A stretch of DNA of 64,000 nucleotides from RPQJ01 sp963706535 (GTDB lineage: Bacteria; Pseudomonadota; Gammaproteobacteria; Steroidobacterales; Steroidobacteraceae), in NCBI GenBank assembly GCA_963706535.1, contig CAVPMU010000012.1:186001-250000 (forward strand), read 5' to 3'. A program made the translations under genes and the position numbers. The notes below the pieces were generated by a model. It worked only from the letters and a program-made list of their open reading frames with translations. It was not told the origin of the DNA and made no database searches. Shown here piece after piece: positions 27,457 to 36,015 of the stretch (the first letter of the stretch is position 1; each line of letters begins with the position of its first letter).

Positions 27457-27642
27457 ATCCGCGGGTGCGTCCAGTCCGTAATAGCGCTCGAGCCCGTGCA
27501 GCAGCAGCGCCGCGACGCCGCGGTCGAGGACGAACAGCAGCAGGGCGAACAGCGCGACCCGCGGCAGCCGCCGCCGCAGGGCGGCACCCTCGCTGCGCGA
27601 ATGCGCGAGCGGGGGGGAGCAGGCGCCGTCGCGGGCGTGACC

Positions 27643-29076
27643 TCAGAACTGGAAGTAGATGAAGGCATTGCTGTCCAATCCGAACGTGGCGATGGCGAGG
27701 ATCAATCCCATGTAAGCGGGCCAGCGCAGGAATGCAGGCAGCCGCCCTGGCGTCAGGTACGGCATGAGCCAGCCGCGCGCCTGCATGAGCTGGACGACCG
27801 TCAGCAGGCCGACGAGCGCGACGCAGAGCAAGGTCGTGAGCTGCGAGGGACCCCAGTAGAGCGCGTGGCCGGCGCCGGTGAGGATGCGCCAGATGATCAT
27901 CAGTGCCTGTTCGACCGAGGCGGCGCGGAAGAACACCCAGGCGAGCAGCACGAGGTGGAAGGTCACGATCACACGGAGGATCGACGGCAGCACGCCCGGC
28001 GTGTCGAGCAGCGATTCACCCGGCCTGCGGCCGCGCCGCAGCAACGACTCGAGGAAGTAGTAGCAGCCGTGCAGACCACCCCAGGCGACGAAGGTCCAGT
28101 TCGCGCCGTGCCACAGCCCGCTCAGCAGGAAGACGGCGAAGACGTTCCGCAACCAGCGTGCGTGGGACACCCGATTGCCGCCGAGCGGCAGGTAGAGGTA
28201 GTCCCGGAACCACGTGCTGAGCGAGATGTGCCAGCGCTTCCAGAAGTCCGTGATGGACTGCGCCAGGTATGGCAGGCGGAAGTTCTGCATGAGGTCGTAG
28301 CCCAGGATGCGAGCCGAGCCGATTGCGATGTCCGAGTAGCCGCTGAAGTCGCAGTAGATCTGGAAGGCGAAGAACCAGGTCGCGAGCAGCAGCGTCGCGC
28401 CGGTGTGGATCTCGGGGGATCCGTACACGTTGTCCACGTAGAGGGCGAGGCGGTCCGCGATCACGACCTTCTTGAACAGGCCCCACAGCACCAGCTCGAG
28501 GCCGCTCGTGATGCGCGCGATCTCGAGGCGGTTTTCGCGCTTGAACTGGTCGAGCAGGTGCGTTGCGCGCTCGATGGGACCCGCAACGAGCTGCGGGAAG
28601 AACGCCACGTAGAGCGCGAAGCGTCCGAAGTGCGGCTCGATCCCGTGCGCCCCGCGGTACACGTCCACGGTGTAGCTCAACGTCTGGAACACGTAGAACG
28701 AGATGCCGACCGGCAGGATCACGTCGAGGTGCGGGCCAAGGTACTCGAGCCCGAAGGCCGCAGCGACCGAGCGCAGGCTGTCGCTGAAGAAGTTGAAGTA
28801 CTTGTAGTAGCCGAGCAGGGCCAGCGAGCTCGTGAGCGCGACCGCGAGCCATTTGCGGCGCACGGCAGGCTCGCTCGAGAGACCGATGCGGCGGCCGGCC
28901 TCGAAGTTGAGCACCGTGACGGCCAGGATGTGGACGCCGTACTGCCACTTCCAGCGCATGTAGAAGCAGTAGCTCGCGAGCAGCAGGAACCAGACCCGGA
29001 ATCGCTGCGGCAGCGAGAAGTAGCCGACGACGACCGCCACGAAAAAGATCGCGTATTCGAGCGAATTGAACAGCAT
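27643..29076 (-). CDS. AlgI-like MBOAT O-acyltransferase
   Basis: 477-residue polytopic membrane protein. From MLFNSLEYAIFF it has the AlgI/DltB plan: PVGISFYVFQTLSYTVDVYRG, FFPQLVAGPIERA, FSGYSDIAIG, FWKRWHISLSTWFRDYLY, and LLSGLWHGANWTF with the catalytic histidine (H323). It would move acetyl groups across the inner membrane for EPS O-acetylation. ATG 29076 fits the family start better than 29124. First gene of the minus-strand operon; divergent from gmd over a 115-base gap. Confidence 0.92.
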   Translation of the reverse strand: MLFNSLEYAIFFVAVVVGYFSLPQRFRVWFLLLASYCFYMRWKWQYGVHILAVTVLNFEAGRRIGLSSEPAVRRKWLAVALTSSLALLGYYKYFNFFSDSLRSVAAAFGLEYLGPHLDVILPVGISFYVFQTLSYTVDVYRGAHGIEPHFGRFALYVAFFPQLVAGPIERATHLLDQFKRENRLEIARITSGLELVLWGLFKKVVIADRLALYVDNVYGSPEIHTGATLLLATWFFAFQIYCDFSGYSDIAIGSARILGYDLMQNFRLPYLAQSITDFWKRWHISLSTWFRDYLYLPLGGNRVSHARWLRNVFAVFLLSGLWHGANWTFVAWGGLHGCYYFLESLLRRGRRPGESLLDTPGVLPSILRVIVTFHLVLLAWVFFRAASVEQALMIIWRILTGAGHALYWGPSQLTTLLCVALVGLLTVVQLMQARGWLMPYLTPGRLPAFLRWPAYMGLILAIATFGLDSNAFIYFQF

Positions 29077-29191
29077 GGGCGGGTCCGGCGGGGCGCGGAA
29101 GGTCGGTTGACTCGGGATTGTCACGTCCGTTCATGACAATCTCGTGCCGACCACTGCGGACCTGCGGGTCCAGGACTGTTCCGAGTACCCC

Positions 29192-30286
29192 ATGAATGCC
29201 AAGAAGCGGGCTCTGGTGACCGGTGTCACCGGCCAGGACGGCGCCTACCTCGCCGAATTCCTGCTGGACAAGGGCTACGAGGTGCACGGCGTGAAGCGCC
29301 GTTCGTCGTCCTTCAACACCGAGCGTGTCGATCACCTGTACGAGGATCCCCACCAGCCGGGACGCCGATTCGTGCTGCACTACGGCGACCTCACGGACGC
29401 GACGAATCTAATCCGCATCGTGCGGACCGTGCAGCCCGACGAGGTTTACAATCTCGGCGCGCAGAGTCACGTCGCGGTGTCCTTCGAGACTGCCGAGTAC
29501 ACCGCCAATGCCGATGCCCTTGGCACGCTGCGGCTGCTCGAGGCCATTCGCATCCTCGGTCTCGGCGGTCGCACGCGCTTCTACCAGGCGGCCACCTCGG
29601 AAATGTTCGGCAAGGTCGCGGAGACCCCGCAGCGCGAGACGACGCCGTTCTACCCGCGCAGCCCCTACGGCGCGGCCAAGGTGTATGCCCACTGGATCAC
29701 GGTAAACTACCGCGAGGCCTACGGCATGTACGCGTGCAGCGGCATCCTGTTCAACCACGAATCGCCGTTGCGCGGCGAGACCTTCGTGTCGCGCAAGATC
29801 ACCCGCGGACTCGCCCGGGTGAGCGTCGGCCTCGACGACTGCCTCTACCTCGGCAACCTCGAGGCGCGGCGCGACTGGGGTCATGCGCGCGACTACGTCC
29901 GTGCCCAATGGCTCATGCTGCAGCAGGACGCACCGGACGATTTCGTCATCGCCACGGGCCAGCAGCGCTCGGTGCGGGATTTCGTCGAGGCCGCGGCCAG
30001 CCGCCTCGGCATGCGCCTGCGCTGGGAGGGCAGGGGCGTCGACGAGCGCGCCATCGACAGCAAGACAGGGAGCACCGTGGTGCGCATCGACCCGCGCTAC
30101 CTGCGCCCGACGGAAGTCGACACACTGCTCGGCGACGCGTCGAAGGCTCGCGACCGCCTCGGCTGGACCCCGGCCATCGGTTTCGAATCGCTGGTGGACG
30201 AGATGGTGGAGCACGACCTGCGCGCGGCACGCCGCGAAAAGCTCGTGCAGCGCGAAGGCTACGCCGTCCAGCGGTATTGCGAATGA
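29192..30286 (+). CDS. gmd: GDP-mannose 4,6-dehydratase
   Basis: Converts GDP-D-mannose to GDP-4-keto-6-deoxymannose, the first step to GDP-L-fucose. 364 residues, full length. NADP-binding TGVTGQDG (10-17), RRSSSFNTERVDHLY, GAQSHVAVSFETAEYTA, ATSEMFGK and the catalytic Y159-x3-K163 in PYGAAKVYAHW are all present, together with FNHESPLRGETFVSRKITR. ATG 29192 begins the conserved NAKKRALVTG; the earlier in-frame start adds 16 unrelated residues. It overlaps fcl by ATGA. Confidence 0.96.
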   Translation: MNAKKRALVTGVTGQDGAYLAEFLLDKGYEVHGVKRRSSSFNTERVDHLYEDPHQPGRRFVLHYGDLTDATNLIRIVRTVQPDEVYNLGAQSHVAVSFETAEYTANADALGTLRLLEAIRILGLGGRTRFYQAATSEMFGKVAETPQRETTPFYPRSPYGAAKVYAHWITVNYREAYGMYACSGILFNHESPLRGETFVSRKITRGLARVSVGLDDCLYLGNLEARRDWGHARDYVRAQWLMLQQDAPDDFVIATGQQRSVRDFVEAAASRLGMRLRWEGRGVDERAIDSKTGSTVVRIDPRYLRPTEVDTLLGDASKARDRLGWTPAIGFESLVDEMVEHDLRAARREKLVQREGYAVQRYCE

Positions 30287-31222
30287 ACCGCGACGCGACC
30301 GTCTACGTTGCCGGCCACGGCGGGCTCGTCGGTTCGGCGCTGGTCCGTGCCCTGCGCGCCGACGGCTGGAGCAACCTGCTGCTGCCCGGGCGCGCACTCG
30401 ACCTGCGCAACCAGTCGGCCGTCGAGGAATTCTTCGCGACTCACCGTCCGGAAGTCGTGCTGCTCGCGGCGGCCCGCGTCGGCGGCATCGCGGCCAACGC
30501 GAATTATCCCGCCGACTTCATCCGCGACAACCTGCAGATCCAGACCAACGTCGTCGACGCCGCGTGCCGACTCGGGACGCGCAAGCTGGTGTTCCTCGGC
30601 TCGAGCTGCATCTACCCGCGCCTCGCGCCGCAGCCCATGCCCGAGGACTGTCTGCTGACGGGACCGCTCGAACCCACCAACGAGTGGTATGCCATTGCCA
30701 AGATCGCGGGGCTCAAGATGTGCCAGGCGTATCGGCGGCAGTACGGCTTCGATGCGATCACGCTGATGCCCACGAACCTGTACGGTCCGGGCGACAACTT
30801 CCACCCGCACGACTCGCACGTGCTGCCGGCGCTGCTGCGCCGCATGCACCAAGCGAAGCAGTCCGGGGCGGATTCGGTTACCGTCTGGGGCAGCGGTGAG
30901 CCACGCCGCGAGTTCCTGCACGTGGACGACCTCGCGGACGCGACGTTGTTCCTGCTCGAGCATTACTCGGACGAGGCGCCGATGAACGTGGGCACGGGCA
31001 CGGACGTCTCGATCAGCGAACTCGCGCGAATGATCGCGATGACGGTGAACTACCGGGGCGTGATGCATTTCGACCGCAGCAAGCCGGACGGCGCGCCGCG
31101 CAAGTTGCTCGAACGTCTCGCGCCTCGAGCGGCTCGGCTGGCGCGCGAGGATCGACCTGGAAGATGGCCTCCGCTCGACCTACCGGTGGTTCCAGGCCCG
31201 GGCGGACGTGTTGCGCGGCTGA
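30283..31222 (+). pseudogene. fcl: GDP-L-fucose synthase, frameshifted near 3' end
   Basis: Epimerase/reductase that finishes GDP-L-fucose synthesis. The first 275 or so residues are canonical: VYVAGHGGLVGSALVRAL, LGSSCIYPR, NEWYAIAKIAG (Y136/K140), MPTNLYGPGDNF and GSGEPRREFLHVDDLA. After KPDGAPRKLL the frame breaks: removing one A from GCTCGAACGTCTCG (31107-31120) restores LDVSRLERLGW and a proper end at TGA 31220-31222 (total about 312 residues). Left unshifted, the frame runs far into antisense of the next gene. May be a sequencing error or a true mutation; all catalytic residues precede the break. Confidence 0.9.
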
Positions 31223-31235
31223 GGCGGCGTGCCGC

Positions 31236-31916
31236 TCAGGACGGGAGGCGTGCACGGCGCCGGGCGGCGACGACGAGGCTCACGCCCGAGAGCAGCAGAA
31301 GGCCCGCGGCCGGCAGTGGCACAGGCGTGACGTCGGGGTCGAGCGCGCGGTTGATGAAACTCTCGCTGCCGCCGTCCGCGAAGCCCTGCACGTGCAGGCC
31401 TATCCGGAGCGCGCCGGAGGCGAGGTCCGCCAACACATCGCTGAAGTCGCGATCCGGCAGCAACGTCAGGAAAAGAGTCAGCGTCTCGCCGGGGTTGACG
31501 CCCAGCGGCTGCACCGGGGCATCGGCGTCGGCCGAGAGGCCGGGGCTCGCGACGAACGGCCGGCTGGCATTCCTGGCACCCGGCAGGTTGCCCGGCGTCG
31601 CACCTGCGCTGAACTCCACGAGCCCGGGCGTGTTGGCGATGCCCGAGATCGCGAGCAGCGAGCCCGCCTCGAAGTACACGTCGGCGATGGACGAGGCCTG
31701 TGGTGCGAGATTCAGCAAGATGAAGCTCGCGCCGTCGACGGACTCGAGCGCCTCGATGCGAAGCTGCGCTTCCCCGAGCGCGCAATTCGTCGTGGAGTTG
31801 CCGGTGATGCAATAGAAGTCGAGCATCGCCGCGTTGGTCGGGTTCGATGCAAGCCAGCCGCAGCATAGCAGTGCGGCAGAGCGCGCGAGTGCGCCTCGCA
31901 TGCGCCCTGGCGTCAT
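31236..31916 (-). CDS. VPLPA-CTERM exported protein 1
   Basis: 226 residues from ATG 31916. Signal peptide (about 1-30), a beta-rich body starting MLDFYCITGNSTTNC, and a C-terminal sorting tail VPLPAAGLLLLSGVSLVVAA followed by RRRARLPS. Tail order (VPLPA, hydrophobic helix, Arg cluster) is that of VPLPA-CTERM proteins, which an exosortase (XrtD class, by recollection) cleaves. The body has no recognised domain. In-frame starts at 31961 and 31901 are possible. It converges with fcl, 13 bases apart. Confidence 0.78.
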   Translation of the reverse strand: MTPGRMRGALARSAALLCCGWLASNPTNAAMLDFYCITGNSTTNCALGEAQLRIEALESVDGASFILLNLAPQASSIADVYFEAGSLLAISGIANTPGLVEFSAGATPGNLPGARNASRPFVASPGLSADADAPVQPLGVNPGETLTLFLTLLPDRDFSDVLADLASGALRIGLHVQGFADGGSESFINRALDPDVTPVPLPAAGLLLLSGVSLVVAARRRARLPS

Positions 31917-32142
31917 TGCCGGAGTGGAGGGTAACGGCGGGGAACATGCGTGCGGTTGCATCGGGTCGAAGCGGGCTCGTCGTTGCTTTGCGGCGAGGAT
32001 GTCCGGCAACTGTGTCACCAGTCTTACGAGACCGTGACAGTGGACTGCCTGGCAGCGCGGCTGCACGGCGCCGCCTTCACGCAACAGTCACAGCCTGGCC
32101 GTAGGGTAGGACATTCGAATTACGGAGAATGCCCGGGATTCC

Positions 32143-33219
32143 ATGCGCCTGGTGATCTGGACCACCATGCCGACGCACCACCAGTCGGCATTCTTCGCGG
32201 CCTTGCGCGACACGGGCATGGACCTGCGCGTCTGCTATCTCTCGCAGGTGAGCGAGGCGCGGCGCGCACTCGGCTGGGAAGTCCCCGAACGATTGCCCGA
32301 AGGAGAGCAGTACGTCTCGTCGCCCCTGGCGAGCCTGGTGCTGGTCGATCGCTGGGCGGACCATGTCCACGTCGTCGGGAGCGCCATCGGCGCCATCCTG
32401 CCGGCACTCGCGCTGCGCCTGTCGTGGCGGCGGGTGCCCTGGGTGCACTGGAGCGAGCCCGGCGTGCCGCGACCCTGGTGGCACCCGAAGAGGGCGTTGC
32501 TGCGTGCCTACGCCGCGCTGGTCAATAACCGTGCGCTCGGCGCCTTCGCGATCGGCGATGCGGCCCGGGAGGACTTCGAGCGTTGGGGCATCGATCCCAC
32601 GCGCATCCGCTTCCTTCCATACGGCATCGCCCCGCTCGTACCGCCCGTCGGGCCGTGCGAGCCCGGCTCCGGCCCGCGCTTCGTGCAGGTCGGACGGCTC
32701 TCCGCCGCGAAGGGGGTGGACGTGCTGCTCGAAGCTTTCGCGGGTATCGCAGGGCGCTACCCTCGGGCGCGGCTCGATCTAGTGGGCAGCGGCCCGCAGG
32801 AGACGCAATTCCGGGCATTGGCACAGCGGCTCGACGTTGGGGCGGCAGTGACGTTCGTGGGCAGCGTCGCGGTTCGCGAGGTCGCCCGCCACGTCAGCAG
32901 GGCGGATGTGCTCGTGCTCGCCTCGCGCGGCGACGGATGGGGCGTGGTGCTGAACGAGGGCGCCTCGCTCGGCAAGGCGCTCGTCGCCACCGACGCCACG
33001 GGCGCCGCGCGCCACCTGATCCGTGACGGCGAGAACGGCTTCCGCATCCCGGCCGGTGATGCCACGGCCCTGCGAAACGTGCTGCAACTATACTGCGAGG
33101 AGCCGGGTCTCGCCGCGGCACAGGGGCGCGTCTCGGCGCGGATCTTCGAGGACCACACGCCGGCAGCGAACGCGCGCCGGTTGCGCGATGGCCTCGCCTC
33201 GCTGCTCCCCGCACGCTGA
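32143..33219 (+). CDS. GT4 family glycosyltransferase
   Basis: 358-residue GT-B enzyme. N-terminal MRLVIWTTMPTHHQSAFFAAL; C-terminal domain FVQVGRLSAAKGVDVLLEAF, VTFVGSVAVREVARHVSRAD and SRGDGWGVVLNEGASLGKAL, where the usual first glutamate of E-x7-E is replaced by Asp in RGDGW. Cytoplasmic; donor unknown. Transcribed with the following flippase (2-base gap) and divergent from VPLPA-CTERM protein 1. Confidence 0.86.
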   Translation: MRLVIWTTMPTHHQSAFFAALRDTGMDLRVCYLSQVSEARRALGWEVPERLPEGEQYVSSPLASLVLVDRWADHVHVVGSAIGAILPALALRLSWRRVPWVHWSEPGVPRPWWHPKRALLRAYAALVNNRALGAFAIGDAAREDFERWGIDPTRIRFLPYGIAPLVPPVGPCEPGSGPRFVQVGRLSAAKGVDVLLEAFAGIAGRYPRARLDLVGSGPQETQFRALAQRLDVGAAVTFVGSVAVREVARHVSRADVLVLASRGDGWGVVLNEGASLGKALVATDATGAARHLIRDGENGFRIPAGDATALRNVLQLYCEEPGLAAAQGRVSARIFEDHTPAANARRLRDGLASLLPAR

Positions 33220-33221
33220 GC

Positions 33222-34727
33222 GTGGCAATGGCGGTGTCCACGGCCCGCATCGTTCGCAATGCCGGGTCCGCCGCCGCCCAGGTGCTGGTCTCCGGACTGA
33301 TGTTCCTCCTGCTCTATCGCTACCTGCTCGAGGCGGTGGGCGTCGAGCGCCTCGGCATCTGGTCCGTGGTGCTCGCCACGACTTCGGCGGCGCGCATCAG
33401 CGAGCTGGGATTCACGGGCGGCGTCGTGAAGTTCGTGGCGAAGCACCTCGCGCACGGTGATGGTGATCGCGCCGGCCGTACGATCGAGACCGCGGTGCTC
33501 GCGCTCGCCGGCTTCGTCGGAGTGCTGTTGCTCGCGGCGTGGTGGCCGGCGCACGGGCTGCTGGCCAGGCTGTTGCCGCCGGACGCGCTGCCCGAGGGCC
33601 GCGCCATCCTGCCGTACGCACTGCTGTCGCTGTGGATCACCACGCTGGGCGGGATCTGCCAGTCCGCACTCGACGGTTGCCAGCGCACCGACCTGCGCGC
33701 CGCCTTCGCCACACTGAACAGCGTGCTCCATCTGCTGCTCGCCATGGCGTTGGTGCCTGCGCACGGGCTGCTCGGGCTAGCCTGGGTGCAGGTGGCGCTC
33801 TCCACGCTGCTCGCGCTGGCGAGCTGGACCTTCCTGCGCCGCGAATTGCGCGGCCTGCCGCTCGTGCCGCGTCGCTGGAGCCAGGCCGACTTCCGCGACA
33901 TGCTGCGCTACGGTCTCAACATCCAGCTCAGCACGCTGGCCGCGCTGCTCACCGACCCTGTCACCAAGGCGCTGCTCAGTCGCTTCGGCGGACTCGCGAC
34001 GGCGGGCTACTACGAAATGGCCAGCCGCATGATCCTGCAGTTGCGCAGCCTGCTCACGGCGCCGAACCGCATCATGGTGCCGGTGTTCGCGCAACTGCAC
34101 GAGACCGATGGGCGGCGCATCGAGACTCTGTACCGCGACATCTGCCGCCTGCAGGTCTTCCTCGCCCTGCCGTTCTATGCCGGTATCGCCGCGATGGTCC
34201 CGGCGGTATCGCAGCTCTGGATCGGGCACCATGAACCGACCTTCGTGCTGCTCGCGCTGCTGCTCACAGCGGGCTGGTTCCTGAACGGTTTCGCCAACCC
34301 CGCGTACTACGCCAACCTCGGCATCGGTCGACTGCGCTGGAACACCTGGTCACACGTCGTGACCGGTGTGCTGAACGCGATGCTCGGCCTCGCGTTCGGC
34401 CTCGCGTTCGGCGGCACGGGCGTCGCGGTGGCCTGGGTACTCGCGCTGGTGCTGGGCAGCGCCGTGACGCTCGTCGGCTTCCACGTCGAGCGCGGCAGGC
34501 CCCTTGCGGAGATGCTGATGCGGAGCGATGGCTGGCTGTCGATCGCCTGCATCGGCGGCGTGGTCGCGGCGTGGATTCTGCAGGCGCGTTACGCGCCAAC
34601 GATGCCGGCCGTGCTGTTGCTGGCGCTCGCCGCGACAGTGTTCGCCGCCGTGGTCGCGGCGCCGGCATGGTCGCACCCGATGCGCGGCCGCGTTCTCGCG
34701 ATGATTCGCGCGGCACGCACGGCCTGA
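33222..34727 (+). CDS. Wzx-like polysaccharide flippase, copy 2
   Basis: 501-residue MOP-superfamily membrane protein with about 14 hydrophobic segments. MAVSTARIVRNAGSAAAQVLV leads into the first helix; VERLGIWSVVLATTSAARISELGFTGG is typical of the first pair. GTG 33222 and ATG 33228 are both possible starts. Probably flips a lipid-linked saccharide; having a second flippase beside its own GT4 suggests another repeat unit or glycan, or redundancy with the copy at 22402-23865. Confidence 0.86.
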   Translation: MAMAVSTARIVRNAGSAAAQVLVSGLMFLLLYRYLLEAVGVERLGIWSVVLATTSAARISELGFTGGVVKFVAKHLAHGDGDRAGRTIETAVLALAGFVGVLLLAAWWPAHGLLARLLPPDALPEGRAILPYALLSLWITTLGGICQSALDGCQRTDLRAAFATLNSVLHLLLAMALVPAHGLLGLAWVQVALSTLLALASWTFLRRELRGLPLVPRRWSQADFRDMLRYGLNIQLSTLAALLTDPVTKALLSRFGGLATAGYYEMASRMILQLRSLLTAPNRIMVPVFAQLHETDGRRIETLYRDICRLQVFLALPFYAGIAAMVPAVSQLWIGHHEPTFVLLALLLTAGWFLNGFANPAYYANLGIGRLRWNTWSHVVTGVLNAMLGLAFGLAFGGTGVAVAWVLALVLGSAVTLVGFHVERGRPLAEMLMRSDGWLSIACIGGVVAAWILQARYAPTMPAVLLLALAATVFAAVVAAPAWSHPMRGRVLAMIRAARTA

Positions 34728-35165
34728 ACGGTTACGGCTTCGTCGACCCGTCCCCGGCCGGCTCGATCTGCGCGAGATCATGCGCGCGCGGGTGCCGCGA
34801 AATCGCCGCCGATGCCGCTGATCTCGTTGGTGGCGATTTCGATGTCGCCGGCCTTGCCGGCGGTGTCGATGGCTCCCGATCGCACGCAACCGCTGCCGGC
34901 AAGTGGCCTCCAGGTGGAGGCAATTGCGAAGCGGGCGGAAGACCGGCGAACTCCATGGCGTGCATGCGTAATTCGCACGTATGACATTCGAGAGACGGCG
35001 CCTCGCGAGGTGTGCCCAGCGCAATCAATTCTTAACCGCAGAGTCATACGGGGCGGCCAGCATCTCCCCCGCACCGCAGCGGACCGGCCATGTCCGGACC
35101 AGGCAGCGAGGTCCGAGCCGCGGGCGAGCGAAACCGAATCAGAAACTCGACCTAGGAGAATTGAA
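34728..35165. other. 438-base intergenic stretch upstream of VPLPA-CTERM protein 2
   Basis: No convincing gene on either strand; short minus-strand frames lack start signals and family features. Contains a small hairpin GCCTCCAGGTGGAGGC near 34905-34920 and a near-palindrome GACCGGCCATGTCCGGACC near 35081. It ends with a clear AGGAGA ribosome site at 35154-35159. It must hold the promoter of the next gene but I could not place one. Confidence 0.5.
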
Positions 35166-35963
35166 ATGAACATGACCAAGATCCTGCCCGGCGCGATCGC
35201 GCTTGGCCTGCTCGCGTCCGCCTCGGCGCAAGCCGACCTGGTTCAGCCGAGCGAAGCCACCGGCAGCTCGCTGTTCGTGACCGTCTTCGACACCACGAAC
35301 AACGAGTCGTTCACCACCGATCTCAACCTGTTTTACAACCACTTCGTGGATAACTCGGTGACGCTCACGAACCCGCAAACGGCGGGCGCCTACACCCCGC
35401 TCAGCTACAGCCTCGACATGTCGGTCTTCGCCGACAACGATCCGGCGAACCTCCTGTTCAACGTGTACGCGGGCGACTCGATGGGCGGTAACGGCTCCAA
35501 AGGCATCGTCTTAACGGGCGCTTCACCGCCTACGCCAAACAATAGCCAGTTTAACGCCGTCAACACGGCCGCCACCCAACAAATTCTCGTCTTCAACCAG
35601 AACTGTGGGGTCGCGACCGGTGGGGACGCGACCGGCTGCGCCGGAAATTACGGCGACGAATTCTTGTGGGGGTCCTCAATCGGCGGAGATATGCCCAACG
35701 GCACCGCGGCCGGGTTCGACCAGGCCCTCGCGTTCTACCAGATCGCTGGTGCCAACACGCCCGGCTCCACCGCCTTGGCCACCGTCACGCCGTTTGCGGA
35801 TGCCAACGGCGCCTGGAACTGGCTGCTCGCCGCGGACGGCACGCTGACGTTCAGTGGTTCGGAGGCGCCGGCGCCGGTGCCGCTGCCGGCGGCCCTGTGG
35901 CTGCTGATCTCCGGCCTGGCTGGCGTCGGCGCCCTCGGCCGTCGCTCGAACCAGAAAGCCTGA
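35166..35963 (+). CDS. VPLPA-CTERM exported protein 2
   Basis: 265 residues starting MNMTKILPGAIALGLLASAS with cleavage after AQA. The body is Thr/Asn-rich and beta-predicted, with a Cys pair around NQNCGVATGG/TGCAGNY. Ends in VPLPAALWLLISGLAGVGAL and RRSNQKA, a textbook VPLPA-CTERM tail. An excellent AGGAGA site sits 6 bases before ATG 35166. Surface or EPS-associated after exosortase processing. Codon use shows short AT-richer patches (about 35500-35580), unlike its neighbours. Confidence 0.88.
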   Translation: MNMTKILPGAIALGLLASASAQADLVQPSEATGSSLFVTVFDTTNNESFTTDLNLFYNHFVDNSVTLTNPQTAGAYTPLSYSLDMSVFADNDPANLLFNVYAGDSMGGNGSKGIVLTGASPPTPNNSQFNAVNTAATQQILVFNQNCGVATGGDATGCAGNYGDEFLWGSSIGGDMPNGTAAGFDQALAFYQIAGANTPGSTALATVTPFADANGAWNWLLAADGTLTFSGSEAPAPVPLPAALWLLISGLAGVGALGRRSNQKA

Positions 35964-36015
35964 TCCAGAACTATCAAACAGACTCGCAACCAAACCATCA
36001 ACAGGTACCGATACC

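Noticed and set aside
26626..29136. 836-codon plus-strand open frame opposite the SGNH and algI-like genes
   Set aside because: Composition is a GC-rich antisense shadow; the minus-strand genes have clear MBOAT and SGNH motifs.
31223..31815. Extension of the fcl frame far past its normal end
   Set aside because: Reads antisense to VPLPA-CTERM protein 1; the correct end appears at 31222 after removing one base.
34905..34935. Possible sigma-54 site (TGGAGGCAATTGC) upstream of VPLPA-CTERM protein 2
   Set aside because: The GG-to-GC spacing is 10 or 13 bases rather than the required 12.
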